Assembly: GCF_900104215.1 (NCBI RefSeq)
Contig: NZ_FMXO01000010.1
Coordinates: forward strand, 1 to 64,000
DNA from: Desulfonatronum thiosulfatophilum
GTDB lineage: Bacteria; Desulfobacterota; Desulfovibrionia; Desulfovibrionales; Desulfonatronaceae
Direction: 5' to 3'
DNA length: 64,000 nt
In this document: positions 38,352 to 46,915 of the stretch, in pieces
Numbering within the stretch: the stretch's first letter is position 1
Layout of the letters: each line of letters opens with the position of its first letter
The notes under the pieces: model-generated
Database searches by the model: none
What the model was told of the DNA's origin: nothing
Seen by the model: the letters and a program-made list of their open reading frames with translations, nothing else
Position numbers and translations under genes: made by a program

Positions 38352-38694
38352 AATTTCTTCATTTTTTTACAAATTTTTTGATAATTCGTCAGAACCGTTT
38401 CAGCCAAGGCTGGAACGGTTTTTGTTTTTGAATCCGAAGCAGCGACTCGCCCTGAGTCAGTGTTTTCCTGTCTTCGCGCCTTACTATCTCCTGGGATGAC
38501 AGCTCATTCAAAAGGCCATCAAGCATCAACTGAATCCTCGAAGGCGGGAATCCAGTCTTCTGATGTGAAGTACATGCCCTGTTTAGAGGCTGAGGCAACC
38601 GTTTTGGGCAGCAGGGTATCCTTTATCGTTTTTCATACGATTTCGATTTCGATTTCGATCGGAACTCGATTGGGTATGCGGGGATGGAGTTGGG
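38352..38694. repeat. intergenic region with terminator, repeat fragment and TTTCGA array
   Basis: After tRNA-Ser this 343-base gap holds a hairpin terminator (38393-38428), a fragment 'cgaaggcgggaatccag' (38539-38555) of the intergenic repeat also found at 63601-63627, and four copies of a TTTCGA-type hexamer (38638-38661). No gene is supported. The pairing of this repeat with the hexamer array recurs near the right end of the window. Confidence 0.65.
38393..38428 (+). terminator. terminator downstream of tRNA-Ser
   Basis: 'aaccgtttcagcc' pairs with 'ggctggaacggtt' (one mismatch or wobble) around a short loop and is followed by 'tttgttttt'. It lies about 40 bases after the tRNA. Confidence 0.85.
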
Positions 38695-39072
38695 TTAGAG
38701 GGTCTTGAGAAAGGAAATGAGATGATCCATTTCCTCCTCGGTCAGGCGGTCGGCATAGGAGGGCATGGCGTCGATGGGGTCCACGAGCTGGGTGCGGATG
38801 TTCTCTTCGGTTACAGGGCGTCCGCTGCTCGGGAGTTCATCCCTGTCGAACAGGCCTTTCATGCCGGGGGCGAATCCATTGTCGGCGGCGCGAATGGAGT
38901 GGCAGTCGGAACAGTCCATCTCCCTGAACAGGGAAGCGCCTCGCTCGGTCTGAGTGGGTTGATCGTTATGCATCGTCAGCTCCGGGTTCCGGAGAAGGCC
39001 GAAGCCGATGGCCGCGACAAGCAGCAGGCCTGTCATGAGGATGGCCGTCCTGTTCAACAAAGTCTTGCGCAT
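38695..39072 (-). CDS. small periplasmic monoheme cytochrome c
   Basis: This 125-residue protein has an N-terminal hydrophobic segment (about residues 9-27), a signal peptide or anchor, and a single heme-binding CSDCH (about residues 54-58). A later Met in DAMPSYADRL is the likely second heme ligand, a pattern of small class I cytochromes. It probably carries electrons in the periplasm. It starts 9 bases after the stop of the ferric-reductase-like flavoprotein on the same strand, so the two are probably electron-transfer partners. Confidence 0.88.
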   Translation of the reverse strand: MRKTLLNRTAILMTGLLLVAAIGFGLLRNPELTMHNDQPTQTERGASLFREMDCSDCHSIRAADNGFAPGMKGLFDRDELPSSGRPVTEENIRTQLVDPIDAMPSYADRLTEEEMDHLISFLKTL

Positions 39073-39081
39073 GTCTTCTCC

Positions 39082-40401
39082 TCAGTCGAGAAAGGTGAAG
39101 ATTTCGTGACGGATCATCTTGCCCTGTACACCCATCTTGCGAAGGGTCGCAATGATCGTCTCGGACATCTGAAACGGGCCGCAGACATAGAACGCTTTAC
39201 CCTGCAGGTTCTGCCCGCAATATTTTTCGATTTTCCCCCGGTCCACATGACCGGTCTCGCCCGTCCAATCGCTTCCCGGCTTGCTGAGGACATGCACCAC
39301 GCTCAGGCGGGGGCGTTCTCCGGAGGCTATTGAAGCCAGTTCTTCGCGGAAGATAATCCGCTCCGCGTTTTTGTTCGCGTAGAGCAGCACCACCGAGCGG
39401 GAATCGTTGGTGTCCCGCATATGCCGGAGCATGGCCATGAGCGGCGTGATGCCGATTCCACCGGCCAGGAAGACCAGGTCACGATCCCCGGGGTGGAGGA
39501 CGTAGGAGAAACGCCCGAAAGAACCATGGACAGCCGCGGTATCACCGGGTTTGGTCTGACCGATGGTCGCGGTGAAATCGCCCACGGCCTTGATGGTGGA
39601 ACTGAGGTATTCTTTTTGGGCCGGGCTGGACGAAATGGTCCAGTGGTGTTCCTCCACGGGCAGGGCCGGATCCCGGAAGAATGTCAGAAAGTGAAACTGG
39701 CCCGGCAGGTAGTCGGCGATGACTTCTCCCTTGGGTGGAACCAGCTTCACGGTCCAGACGTCTTCCGCCTCCCGCACCACCTCCCGAACCAGGTAAGGGC
39801 GTTTCTGGAGATTCCGCGGCCTGATGAACCGGTGGTAGACAAATGTCGCGGCGGCCAGGAGGAGTACGCCGACCCACAGTGCGCGTAAGGCCGGGATATG
39901 CATGTCGCTGCCGGTATACCAGGGATGGATGAAGATAAGCGCCAGAATGGCCAAAGCCGAAATGTCGTGCATCAGGCGCCATTTTTCGAATTTCACACCG
40001 AGCCTGGGTTGGAAGAAGCTGAACAGAACACTGGCTGTCACCAGGAACAGCGCTGCTTTGCCCGCCATGACATACCAGGGCAGATCGAGTCCAATGAGCA
40101 GTCGCCATCCCATTCCATCCACGGCGAGCAGCACGGGGTGGAGGATCAACAGGCAGAGGGCGCCCAGGGCGATGTATTTGTGGAAACGGATCAGGATATC
40201 GAATCCGAAGGCCATTTCAATCCATTTGATCCGGGCCGCGAGAATGAACTGCATGGCCAGAATCATGAATCCGATCAGGCCGAGATTCCGGCCAATGTCC
40301 CGCAGCAGCCCGTCGCCTTGCATCCCCAGGAAGGTCACGATCCAGACCGGGAGAGTGACCACCAAGAAGTAAAGAAAAATCCTGCCAAGTCCCGCGTTCA
40401 T
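39082..40401 (-). CDS. ferric-reductase-like transmembrane flavoprotein
   Basis: This 439-residue protein has six hydrophobic helices in the first ~200 residues, with His at FHKYIALGALCLLILHP and RLMHDISALAILALIFIHP, the pattern of the b-heme ferric reductase/NOX membrane domain. The rest is a ferredoxin-NADP reductase-type module: FAD contact in HHWTISSSP, NAD-binding GGIGITPLMAMLRHM and the ending YVCGPFQM. It probably moves electrons from cytosolic NAD(P)H across the membrane to heme. The cytochrome c encoded next may be its acceptor. The true substrate is unknown. Confidence 0.88.
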   Translation of the reverse strand: MNAGLGRIFLYFLVVTLPVWIVTFLGMQGDGLLRDIGRNLGLIGFMILAMQFILAARIKWIEMAFGFDILIRFHKYIALGALCLLILHPVLLAVDGMGWRLLIGLDLPWYVMAGKAALFLVTASVLFSFFQPRLGVKFEKWRLMHDISALAILALIFIHPWYTGSDMHIPALRALWVGVLLLAAATFVYHRFIRPRNLQKRPYLVREVVREAEDVWTVKLVPPKGEVIADYLPGQFHFLTFFRDPALPVEEHHWTISSSPAQKEYLSSTIKAVGDFTATIGQTKPGDTAAVHGSFGRFSYVLHPGDRDLVFLAGGIGITPLMAMLRHMRDTNDSRSVVLLYANKNAERIIFREELASIASGERPRLSVVHVLSKPGSDWTGETGHVDRGKIEKYCGQNLQGKAFYVCGPFQMSETIIATLRKMGVQGKMIRHEIFTFLD

Positions 40402-40533
40402 GTCGCCTCCTCCAGTGAGTGCTCGCCGTATCGTCTGGTCATACCCGCGGACTATCTTTTTGGGGTTGAACCTTTCCTGAATATTTCATTATGAAGGGTA
40501 TTGTCGTGACATTAAAAATGCAAGACGAATGCG

Positions 40534-41121
40534 TTACCGAGATTGATCGCTAGAGGATTTCGGCCGGGAGCGCAGCTTCCTGCGCAGGCGTAGCCAGACG
40601 TCGTAGGCCAGCCAGACGGCCAGAAGGAGCAGAATTATTTTGCCCGGCAACTGAAACCGGCTGACCTCGTACACCGCATACGCCTCCATGAGCAAAGCCG
40701 GAATCTTTCCGAGGGTGGAGGCTGCTGCGAAAAGCCCGAGGGAAACCTTGCCCAGAGCCGCGCCCAAAGTTGAAAGCCATGCCGGGGCAAAGGGCAGCAG
40801 TCGCAGGAGAAAGATAAGCTGAAAGGCTTCACGGCCCTGGGCGTTGATCAGGGCCTTGGCTCTTGGATAACCCTCCAGGGCCTTCTGGGCTGAGGATCGG
40901 AAGCCGGCCCGGTAAATCAGGAAGGCCGTCACGGCTCCCAGGGATTCGCCCAGAAAGGATACGAAGGCTCCCATCCAGAAGCCGAACAGGATAATGTTCG
41001 CGGCGGTGATGAAGAATGTCGGAAAAACTCCGATAATCGTGGCGATGATATTCAGGCAAATGCTGACCAGCGCCGCATATATGCCGTATTGTTGCAGGAA
41101 GGCGACTATGGTTTCAGTCAT
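40534..41121 (-). CDS. TVP38/TMEM64 (VTT-domain) membrane protein
   Basis: This 195-residue inner-membrane protein has five or six hydrophobic segments and the family pattern: FFITAANIILFGFWMGAFVSFLGESLGAVTAFLIYR in the first half and FLLRLLPFAPAWLSTLGAALG in the second, followed by LGKIPALLMEA. VTT-domain proteins are related to DedA and are thought to move or scramble lipids, but roles in bacteria vary. It stands alone between cold-shock and ferric-reductase genes. Confidence 0.85.
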   Translation of the reverse strand: MTETIVAFLQQYGIYAALVSICLNIIATIIGVFPTFFITAANIILFGFWMGAFVSFLGESLGAVTAFLIYRAGFRSSAQKALEGYPRAKALINAQGREAFQLIFLLRLLPFAPAWLSTLGAALGKVSLGLFAAASTLGKIPALLMEAYAVYEVSRFQLPGKIILLLLAVWLAYDVWLRLRRKLRSRPKSSSDQSR

Positions 41122-41246
41122 TATTAAGCATGATCAGCATGACCGTTCAAAGAGCAAGGGCGCGGGAACCGGGTATTTTTTGCGAACCCAGTCGCATACA
41201 ATAAGAAGTGATGAGGCTGGACGCCGTATTCACGGAAAGGAAATGA

Positions 41247-41269
41247 AAAGGCCGCTTAAAGCGGCCTTT
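41247..41269 (-). terminator. cold-shock gene terminator
   Basis: The stem 'aaaggccgctt' / 'aagcggccttt' is followed by T-rich sequence on the minus strand ('ttcatttcc'). It lies about 25 bases after the csp stop. Confidence 0.85.
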
Positions 41270-41293
41270 GTTCGGTATATTGATGCTGCTGAT

Positions 41294-41509
41294 TTAATCC
41301 AGTTCCTGAACTTTCGAGGCCTGCAGTCCCTTGTCCCCATCGACGATCTCAAACGAAACCTTGGCACCCTCCCTGAGCGTTTTGAAGCCGTTACCTTCAA
41401 TGGCCGAAAAGTGGACAAAAACATCTTTGCCGTCTTCCTGGCCATCAGGGGTGATGAATCCATAACCTTTCTGCTTGCTGAACCACTTGACGATGCCTTG
41501 CAAACTCAT
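41294..41509 (-). CDS. cspA: cold-shock domain protein
   Basis: This 71-residue protein is a single cold-shock domain. It has both RNA-binding motifs, KGYGFITPD (RNP1) and VFVHFSAI (RNP2), and ends in QASKVQELD. It binds single-stranded RNA and acts as an RNA chaperone. The ATG at 41509 is chosen because the domain starts there and GGAGGGC lies just upstream (minus strand); the frame is open 44 codons further back with no similarity. A terminator follows. Confidence 0.95.
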   Translation of the reverse strand: MSLQGIVKWFSKQKGYGFITPDGQEDGKDVFVHFSAIEGNGFKTLREGAKVSFEIVDGDKGLQASKVQELD

Positions 41510-41597
41510 AAAAAAATGCCCTCCTTGAGAAATACAAACAGCAGAGCGGCGCGATGCACGCTCTTTTGACGGCCGATACTCCCGTTTTTCTGATGGG

Positions 41598-42548
41598 TCA
41601 AGAAAAAAATTGCCGGATGGGAAAAATGATGGACAGGGCAAGAAAGCTGAATCCCAGCCCGGAAATGATGGTCAGCCGAAGCAGTCCGGTTAGCTTCTCG
41701 TCAGTCCATGGATTCTGGGATGGGCCAAGCCATGGTTTTGCCTTGAGGCTTCCAAAGTACCGGGTCGGTCCACCCATGCCGGACTGGAAAATCAGGGCAG
41801 CGGCGGACATGGGCCATCCCGCGTTGGGGCTTTCGGTACGTGCGGCGACGATTTTGACTTCGGACCAGGAAAACCCGGCGTAGCCAAGTAGACGGGCAAA
41901 GACCAGAAGCGACAGGGCGGTCATTCTGGCCGGAAGGAAGGCCAGGACATCATCGGTTCGGGCCGCGGCCCAGCCAAGCTCCCGCCATTGCGGGGTCTTG
42001 TAGCCCCACATGGAGTCCATGGTGCTCACGGTCTTGTAGGCCCAAAGTCCGGCTGGACCAAGGCAGATCAAATAGAAAAACGGGGCGACGAACGCATCAT
42101 TGAGGTTCTCGCTGACGGTTTCGGCCAGGGCGCGGCGCAATCCGTCCTCATCCAGTTCCGACACGTCGCGGCTGACCAGGCCGGCCATGGCCGCACGGGC
42201 CCGCGGAATGTCCTTGTCGCGCAATAATACCGTGACCCGGCGGCACTCCTGAAGCAGGCCTCCCAGGGCCAGTCCCGCGTAACTGAGATACAGGGCCAAG
42301 AGCCAGCCCAGGACGGGCAGGGAAACAAGCAGGTGGACAAGGAGACCGGCGGCAAGCGCCATGACCAAAGTGCAGAGTGCACCGGCAATGCGCAGGGAAA
42401 TCCTCGAGCCGCGGGCAAGGGATTCCATGCGTTGCAGCACCAGTCCCACAAGCCGTACGGGATGTGGCCAATGGGGCGGATCTTTGAGCCAAAGATCCAG
42501 GACCAGGGCAATGAGGGGGATGGTGAACCAGAACATGGGCAAGGTCAC
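41598..42548 (-). CDS. cbiB: adenosylcobinamide-phosphate synthase
   Basis: This 316-residue membrane protein matches CbiB/CobD. Motifs are [13 protein letters not shown] near the start, [26 protein letters not shown] in the middle (AxVEnlnDxxVaP), [23 protein letters not shown] and ending [11 protein letters not shown]-type pattern '[14 protein letters not shown]'. It attaches aminopropanol to cobyrinic acid late in vitamin B12 synthesis. It is not next to other cobalamin genes in this window. The cspA gene follows 88 bases later. Confidence 0.93.
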   Translation of the reverse strand: MTLPMFWFTIPLIALVLDLWLKDPPHWPHPVRLVGLVLQRMESLARGSRISLRIAGALCTLVMALAAGLLVHLLVSLPVLGWLLALYLSYAGLALGGLLQECRRVTVLLRDKDIPRARAAMAGLVSRDVSELDEDGLRRALAETVSENLNDAFVAPFFYLICLGPAGLWAYKTVSTMDSMWGYKTPQWRELGWAAARTDDVLAFLPARMTALSLLVFARLLGYAGFSWSEVKIVAARTESPNAGWPMSAAALIFQSGMGGPTRYFGSLKAKPWLGPSQNPWTDEKLTGLLRLTIISGLGFSFLALSIIFPIRQFFS

Positions 42549-42568
42549 CAGGTCATGGTGGAAGGATG

Positions 42569-42844
42569 TCAGGACGAGGGACGGGGATCTTCAAAAAGGC
42601 TGAGCTGGACTTGCCGTGACACGACCTGGGATGTCTCGGAAGACCCAATTGCCGATGCTTCCGGAGTCTGTTTGGCCAAGGCCCGCTTGCGTCGCGGGAA
42701 GGGGTTCTTACCGGTCCGGAAGGGGTGCAGCACGCACGACGCGTCGGTGCAGAGGCGGACTTCCTTCGGGCTTCCGCCGCAGCATTCCAGGCACTTGGCG
42801 CGAATGGCCTTCAGGGGATTGCGGAGCGTTCGTTTCTTGGCCAT
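42569..42844 (-). CDS. small cysteine-rich protein, possible metal-binding
   Basis: This 91-residue protein carries a compact cysteine cluster: IRAKCLECCGGSPKEVRLC followed by a Cys in DASCVLHPFRTGKNP (about residues 18-48). This pattern recurs in small proteins from phages and bacteria and resembles a zinc- or other metal-binding knuckle. The second half is basic then polar and ends in VSRQVQLSLFED. The ATG at 42844 is preferred because the basic start MAKKRTLRN fits such proteins. It ends 21 bases upstream of cbiB. Function is not known to me. Confidence 0.7.
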   Translation of the reverse strand: MAKKRTLRNPLKAIRAKCLECCGGSPKEVRLCTDASCVLHPFRTGKNPFPRRKRALAKQTPEASAIGSSETSQVVSRQVQLSLFEDPRPSS

Positions 42845-42918
42845 GTCAAGGACGGAGAAAACATGTTTCGGCAACAGGCGTTCCAGGCATCAGCCTGTTG
42901 CCGATAACCCAAAGTCCG

Positions 42919-44604
42919 TCATCCGCGGGTGAATTTCCGGTAGATGATGCGTTTCGGAACGTCTGAATCCTTGCCCAGTCGTTTTCGGCGATCTTCCTCG
43001 TATTCGGTGAAGTTGCCGTCAAAGAAGGTGACCTGGCTGTCTCCTTCAAAGGCCATGATATGGGTGGCGATCCGGTCCAGAAACCAGCGATCGTGGCTGA
43101 TGACCAGAACGCTCCCGGCAAAGTTCAGCAGAGCGTCCTCAAGGGCGCGCATGGTGTTCACGTCCAAATCGTTGGTGGGTTCGTCCAGGAGCAGGACATT
43201 GGCCCCGTCCTTGAGCAATCGGGCGAGGTGAACCCGGTTCCGCTCGCCGCCGGAAAGCAGGCCAACCTTTTTTTGTTGATCCGAACCGGTAATGTTGAAC
43301 CGGCCCAGGTAGGCCCTGGCGTTGACCTCGCGATTGCCGAGGCGGATCATGTCATGGCCGTCGCTGATCATCTCGAAGACGGTCTTTTCCGCATCCAGAT
43401 CGTCCCGTTTCTGATCCACATAGGCCAGCTTTACCGTTTCGCCCAGAGCAATCTCCCCCGAATCGGGCTGTTCCTGTCCGGTGATCATCCGGAACAGGGT
43501 GGTCTTGCCGGCCCCGTTGGGGCCGATGATGCCCACGATGGCTCCAGGGGGAATCACAAAGTTGGCATCCGCCAGAAGCATGCGGTCTGCGTAGGCCTTG
43601 CTCAGATCGACCGCTTCAATCACCTTGCGGCCGAGTCGGGGACCGGGCGGGATGAAGATTTCCAGTTCCCTGGACTGCCTTTCCGATTCCTGGGACAAAA
43701 GCTGCTCGTACGCGCCAATACGAGCCTTGCTCTTGGCGTGCCTGGCTCTGGGGGACATCCGGATCCATTCCAACTCGCGCTGCAATGTTTTTTGCCGTTC
43801 GCTCTCGGATTTTTCTTCCCGGCGCAGCCGTTCCTTTTTCTGTTCCAGCCAGGATGAGTAGTTGCCTTTCCAGGGAATGCCCTTGCCCCGATCCAGTTCG
43901 AGGATCCATCCGGCCACATTGTCCAGGAAATAACGGTCGTGGGTTACGGCGATGATGGTTCCGGGATACTGGTGCAGGTGGTGCTCCAGCCAGGCCACGG
44001 ATTCCGCGTCCAGGTGGTTGGTGGGCTCGTCCAGCAGCAGGATGTCGGGCTGCTGCAGAAGCAGGCGGCACAGGGCCACCCGGCGTCGTTCACCGCCGGA
44101 AATAAGATTCACGGGCATGTCCGAAGGAGGGCATCGCAGGGCGTCCATGGCCATTTCCAGCCGACTCTCCAGTTCCCATGCATTCAGGGCGTCCAGCTTG
44201 TCCTGGACTGATGCCTGCCGCGCAAGCAGGGCGTCCATGGCATCGTCGCTCATGGGTTCGGCGAACTGGGCATTGATCTCCTCGAATTCTCGAAGCAGAG
44301 CAACGGATTCGGCCGCTCCTTCCTCCACGACCTCGCGTACCGTACGGTTTTCATTGGCCAGGGGCTCCTGTTCAAGGTAGCCAATGGTATGGCCGGGAGC
44401 GAGAACGGTCTGACCCTGAAAGTCCTGGTCCACTCCGGCGAGGATTTTGAGCAGTGTGCTTTTACCGGAACCGTTCATTCCCAGGACGCCGATCTTGGCG
44501 CCGTAGAAATAGGATAAGGAGATATCCTTGAGGATCGGTTTCTTGTCGTAAAACTTGCTGACCCTGTTCATGGAGTAGATGATTTTCTTGTCGTCGGTGC
44601 TCAT
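42919..44604 (-). CDS. ettA: energy-dependent translational throttle protein (ABC-F family)
   Basis: This 561-residue protein has two ABC ATPase domains and no membrane part. Walker A motifs are GMNGSGKST and GPNGAGKTT (second near residue 358), with signature motifs ISGGERRRVALCR and LSGGERNRVHLARLL and Walker B LLLDEPTNHLD and LLLDEPTNDLD. The arm and linker region (about 240-320) contains the charged ARHAKSKAR stretch. Length and order fit EttA, which gates the first peptide bond of translation according to ATP level. The ATG at 44604 gives MSTDDKKIIYSM. A terminator lies just upstream of it. Confidence 0.94.
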   Translation of the reverse strand: MSTDDKKIIYSMNRVSKFYDKKPILKDISLSYFYGAKIGVLGMNGSGKSTLLKILAGVDQDFQGQTVLAPGHTIGYLEQEPLANENRTVREVVEEGAAESVALLREFEEINAQFAEPMSDDAMDALLARQASVQDKLDALNAWELESRLEMAMDALRCPPSDMPVNLISGGERRRVALCRLLLQQPDILLLDEPTNHLDAESVAWLEHHLHQYPGTIIAVTHDRYFLDNVAGWILELDRGKGIPWKGNYSSWLEQKKERLRREEKSESERQKTLQRELEWIRMSPRARHAKSKARIGAYEQLLSQESERQSRELEIFIPPGPRLGRKVIEAVDLSKAYADRMLLADANFVIPPGAIVGIIGPNGAGKTTLFRMITGQEQPDSGEIALGETVKLAYVDQKRDDLDAEKTVFEMISDGHDMIRLGNREVNARAYLGRFNITGSDQQKKVGLLSGGERNRVHLARLLKDGANVLLLDEPTNDLDVNTMRALEDALLNFAGSVLVISHDRWFLDRIATHIMAFEGDSQVTFFDGNFTEYEEDRRKRLGKDSDVPKRIIYRKFTRG

Positions 44605-44641
44605 GGCATATCCGTATGATGTTGGAAGGGTGGAGGATGAG

Positions 44642-44678
44642 AAAAAAATACCGGACATCCTCCATGAGGGTGTCCGGT
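44642..44678 (-). terminator. terminator of the small His-tailed membrane-protein gene
   Basis: 'accggacatcc' and 'gggtgtccggt' pair around a loop, and on the minus strand a run of seven T follows. It ends the transcript of the 64-residue gene before ettA. Confidence 0.85.
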
Positions 44679-44701
44679 TGAAGGAAAAAGTGGTGTTTGA
44701 T

Positions 44702-44896
44702 CTAATGATGGCCGTGATCGCCGTGACCGTCGGATTCGCTGAACGAGTCCTTGATGGATTTCAAAACAACAAATCCGACGCCGGAAGCGATGATGATCAA
44801 TGCCAGATAGAATGCACCCATGAATATGGCATGGTCGGGCATCCACCAGGGAATGTCCTGGGGAAGAAAGCTTTGAATGGTTTCTCCGGGAAGCAT
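44702..44896 (-). CDS. small single-helix membrane protein with His-rich tail
   Basis: This 64-residue protein has one hydrophobic helix (about residues 25-47) and a short C-terminal tail of Asp, Gly and His (DGHGDHGHH) that could bind metal. The N-terminal part (SFLPQDIPWWMPDHAIFMGAF) is aromatic and polar. I do not recognise the family. It is a credible gene because of its ATG, its hydrophobic pattern, its position between hup and ettA and its own downstream terminator. It might be a small respiratory or transporter subunit, but nothing nearby supports one. Confidence 0.65.
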   Translation of the reverse strand: MLPGETIQSFLPQDIPWWMPDHAIFMGAFYLALIIIASGVGFVVLKSIKDSFSESDGHGDHGHH

Positions 44897-44917
44897 AATT
44901 ACTCCAAGTGCAAGAGG

Positions 44918-45190
44918 TTAGTTAATGGAGTCCTTGAGCAGTTTTCCGGGGCGGAATTTGACAACCTTGCTGGCCGGGATCTTGATTTCATCGCCGGTCC
45001 GAGGGTTGCGACCGGTACGTTCCTTGCGTTCCTGAACCTCGAAGGTGCCGAAACCCGTCAAGGTCAACTTTCCATCAGCAGCCAAAATCTCTTCAACGGA
45101 ATCAATGAAGGCATTGATGGCGTTCTCCGCGCTCGCTTTCGTCATCCCGGCCTTGTTCGCAACCTTTCCTACCAAATCCGCCTTTGTCAT
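44918..45190 (-). CDS. hup: HU-family DNA-binding protein
   Basis: This 90-residue protein is a single HU/IHF-type domain: MTKADLVGKVANKAGMTKASAENAINAFIDSVEEIL, LTGFGTFEVQERKERTGRNPRTGDEIKIPASK and the ending VVKFRPGKLLKD. The proline at GRNPRTG is the DNA-bending tip. It compacts and bends DNA. GGAGAGAG precedes ATG 45190. The start of the next gene downstream is 22 bases after its stop. Confidence 0.97.
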   Translation of the reverse strand: MTKADLVGKVANKAGMTKASAENAINAFIDSVEEILAADGKLTLTGFGTFEVQERKERTGRNPRTGDEIKIPASKVVKFRPGKLLKDSIN

Positions 45191-45482
45191 AACGCTCTCT
45201 CCTTTTGCATATTGAAACAGTGATTAAAAAACCCACTTGAAGCCCAAGGCTTAACGCTTCTCAAAGCGGGCTCTAGCCCAAAGCATTTTTCATTGCAAGA
45301 AAATAGGGGAGGAAATGGCTAAATTCCCCGTTGGTGGCTGCATCTTTCGCTTTGCCTTATAAAATACTATTCCGAATGTCCATGCTTTTCCCGAATCTTC
45401 AAGCTTCGTCGGAAGGACTGCAAACTTGTCAGGGATAAAAACTTACGCGACCACCGAAGCATTTCAAACGGAGGGTGACGAT

Positions 45483-45959
45483 ATGCCCCGCAGATCACCA
45501 GTGGATGCACAGAAATTCCAACAACTCAGCCCCTCATGTTTTTCCGCCCGGGGATTTTTTGGGAACGACACCCGGGAACTGGAGGACATCATTGCCGATG
45601 ACCAAGCGACCCTGCAGCGCCTCGGCATAACCATGGACCTCCTGGTCCAGGCGCTTCGGTCCGTTTACCACGCCGCTTTACAGACTGAAGGGGAATGGGC
45701 GGACATCGCGCCGGGTGTCCGGGCCGAATGTTTGGCATGCCGGGGCAGAACGCCGTCCCCGTTTCCAGGCGAAGGCACGTTCCCCAAGCACCAGGTGCGG
45801 GTGATCCGGGAAAAGGACGCCCAATCTTTCACCATAACCCCCTTGGCCATCCATCTTATCGAACACCATGGATTTTTTCAGGGAGTCGGCTCTCCTTTTC
45901 GGATCGATCCCGGCATGGCCGCTGACATGCTGGGCTTGATCACGAAAAATAAAAGGTGA
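45483..45959 (+). CDS. protein of unknown function
   Basis: I do not recognise this 158-residue protein. It begins MPRRSPVDAQKFQQL, has an acidic stretch (NDTRELEDIIADDQATLQRL), a Cys pair in ECLACRGRTPSPFP resembling half a zinc ribbon, a VRVIREKDAQSFTITPLAIHLIEHHGFF segment and the ending DMLGLITKNK. The ATG at 45483 follows a GGAGGGTGACG site and is preferred to a TTG 19 codons earlier. No signal peptide or membrane helix. It stands alone between hup and a LOG gene. Confidence 0.72.
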   Translation: MPRRSPVDAQKFQQLSPSCFSARGFFGNDTRELEDIIADDQATLQRLGITMDLLVQALRSVYHAALQTEGEWADIAPGVRAECLACRGRTPSPFPGEGTFPKHQVRVIREKDAQSFTITPLAIHLIEHHGFFQGVGSPFRIDPGMAADMLGLITKNKR

Positions 45960-46003
45960 TGAGTGTCATCAAGAAGCCCATGGAATGAGTGAATTTTCGA
46001 GGG

Positions 46004-46915
46004 TCATGCATCGCTTTTTGGTCCCAGATTATCAAACCGGGCTATGCACTCCCAGGCCTGTTCGGCTGTTTCCACATATTCAAAAAGATGGAGATCATGC
46101 GCCGAAATGGTTCCTTCCTCAACAAGCGCGTCGAAATTGATTACTCTCTTCCAGAAGCGCGAACCGAAAAGCAGAACGGGCATGGGGGCGATCTTTTTTG
46201 TCTGGATCAGGGTCAAGGCATCGAATAGTTCGTCCAGCGTGCCGAATCCCCCGGGGAAGACCACCAGAGCCCTGGCTCGGATCAAGAAATGCATTTTGCG
46301 GATCGCGAAATAATGGAACTGGAAGCAGAGTTCCGGTGGGATATACAGGTTGGGTGCCTGTTCGTGGGGCAGAACTATGTTCAGGCCGATGCTCTTGGCG
46401 GCGGCCTCGGTTGCACCACGATTCGCGGCTTCCATGATTCCGGGGCCGCCGCCGGTGATGACCACATGCGTGATTTTGTCCTCGTGCTGGCAGTTTTCAG
46501 AGATGATTCTGGAAAGTTTTCGCGCCTCTTCATAGTACCGGCTGTTATCCAAGGCGCGCTCAGCCACTTTCAGCGCGGCCTGTGCGGACGGATCCTCCGG
46601 CAGGAGTTCGGCCTGCTCCCGGGCCAGCTCATGCAGAGCGGTTGCGCTTTCCGTGTCCAGCAACCGCGCACTGCCGAAGATGACCACCGTTGATTCGATG
46701 CGGTGTTGCTGCATCAACATTTCCGGCTTGAGCAATTCCAACTGCAGGCGAACCGGGCGCAACTCATCCTGCAAAATGAAGTCCTGATCCAGAAACGCCA
46801 GACGGTATGCAGCTGATTCGGTTTGAGGAGTTGAAGGGTGCTGGTCAGCTGATTCAGCATCTTCGTGAGCCGAGGGAAAAAGAGTCGCCTTATCCTTGCC
46901 GGTCATGGACGTCAT
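46004..46915 (-). CDS. LOG-family Rossmann-fold protein
   Basis: This 303-residue protein has the LOG family signatures: VVIFGSARLLD, THVVITGGGPGIMEAANRGA and VVFPGGFGTLDELFDALTL, with the paired arginine and Asp nearby in ALVVFPGG. The family was once labelled lysine decarboxylase; many members release free base from nucleoside 5'-monophosphates, best known for cytokinin activation. The N-terminal ~90 residues form an extra acidic, helical part. The start near MTSMTGKDK is the first ATG. The true substrate in bacteria of this type is unknown. Confidence 0.9.
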   Translation of the reverse strand: MTSMTGKDKATLFPSAHEDAESADQHPSTPQTESAAYRLAFLDQDFILQDELRPVRLQLELLKPEMLMQQHRIESTVVIFGSARLLDTESATALHELAREQAELLPEDPSAQAALKVAERALDNSRYYEEARKLSRIISENCQHEDKITHVVITGGGPGIMEAANRGATEAAAKSIGLNIVLPHEQAPNLYIPPELCFQFHYFAIRKMHFLIRARALVVFPGGFGTLDELFDALTLIQTKKIAPMPVLLFGSRFWKRVINFDALVEEGTISAHDLHLFEYVETAEQAWECIARFDNLGPKSDA

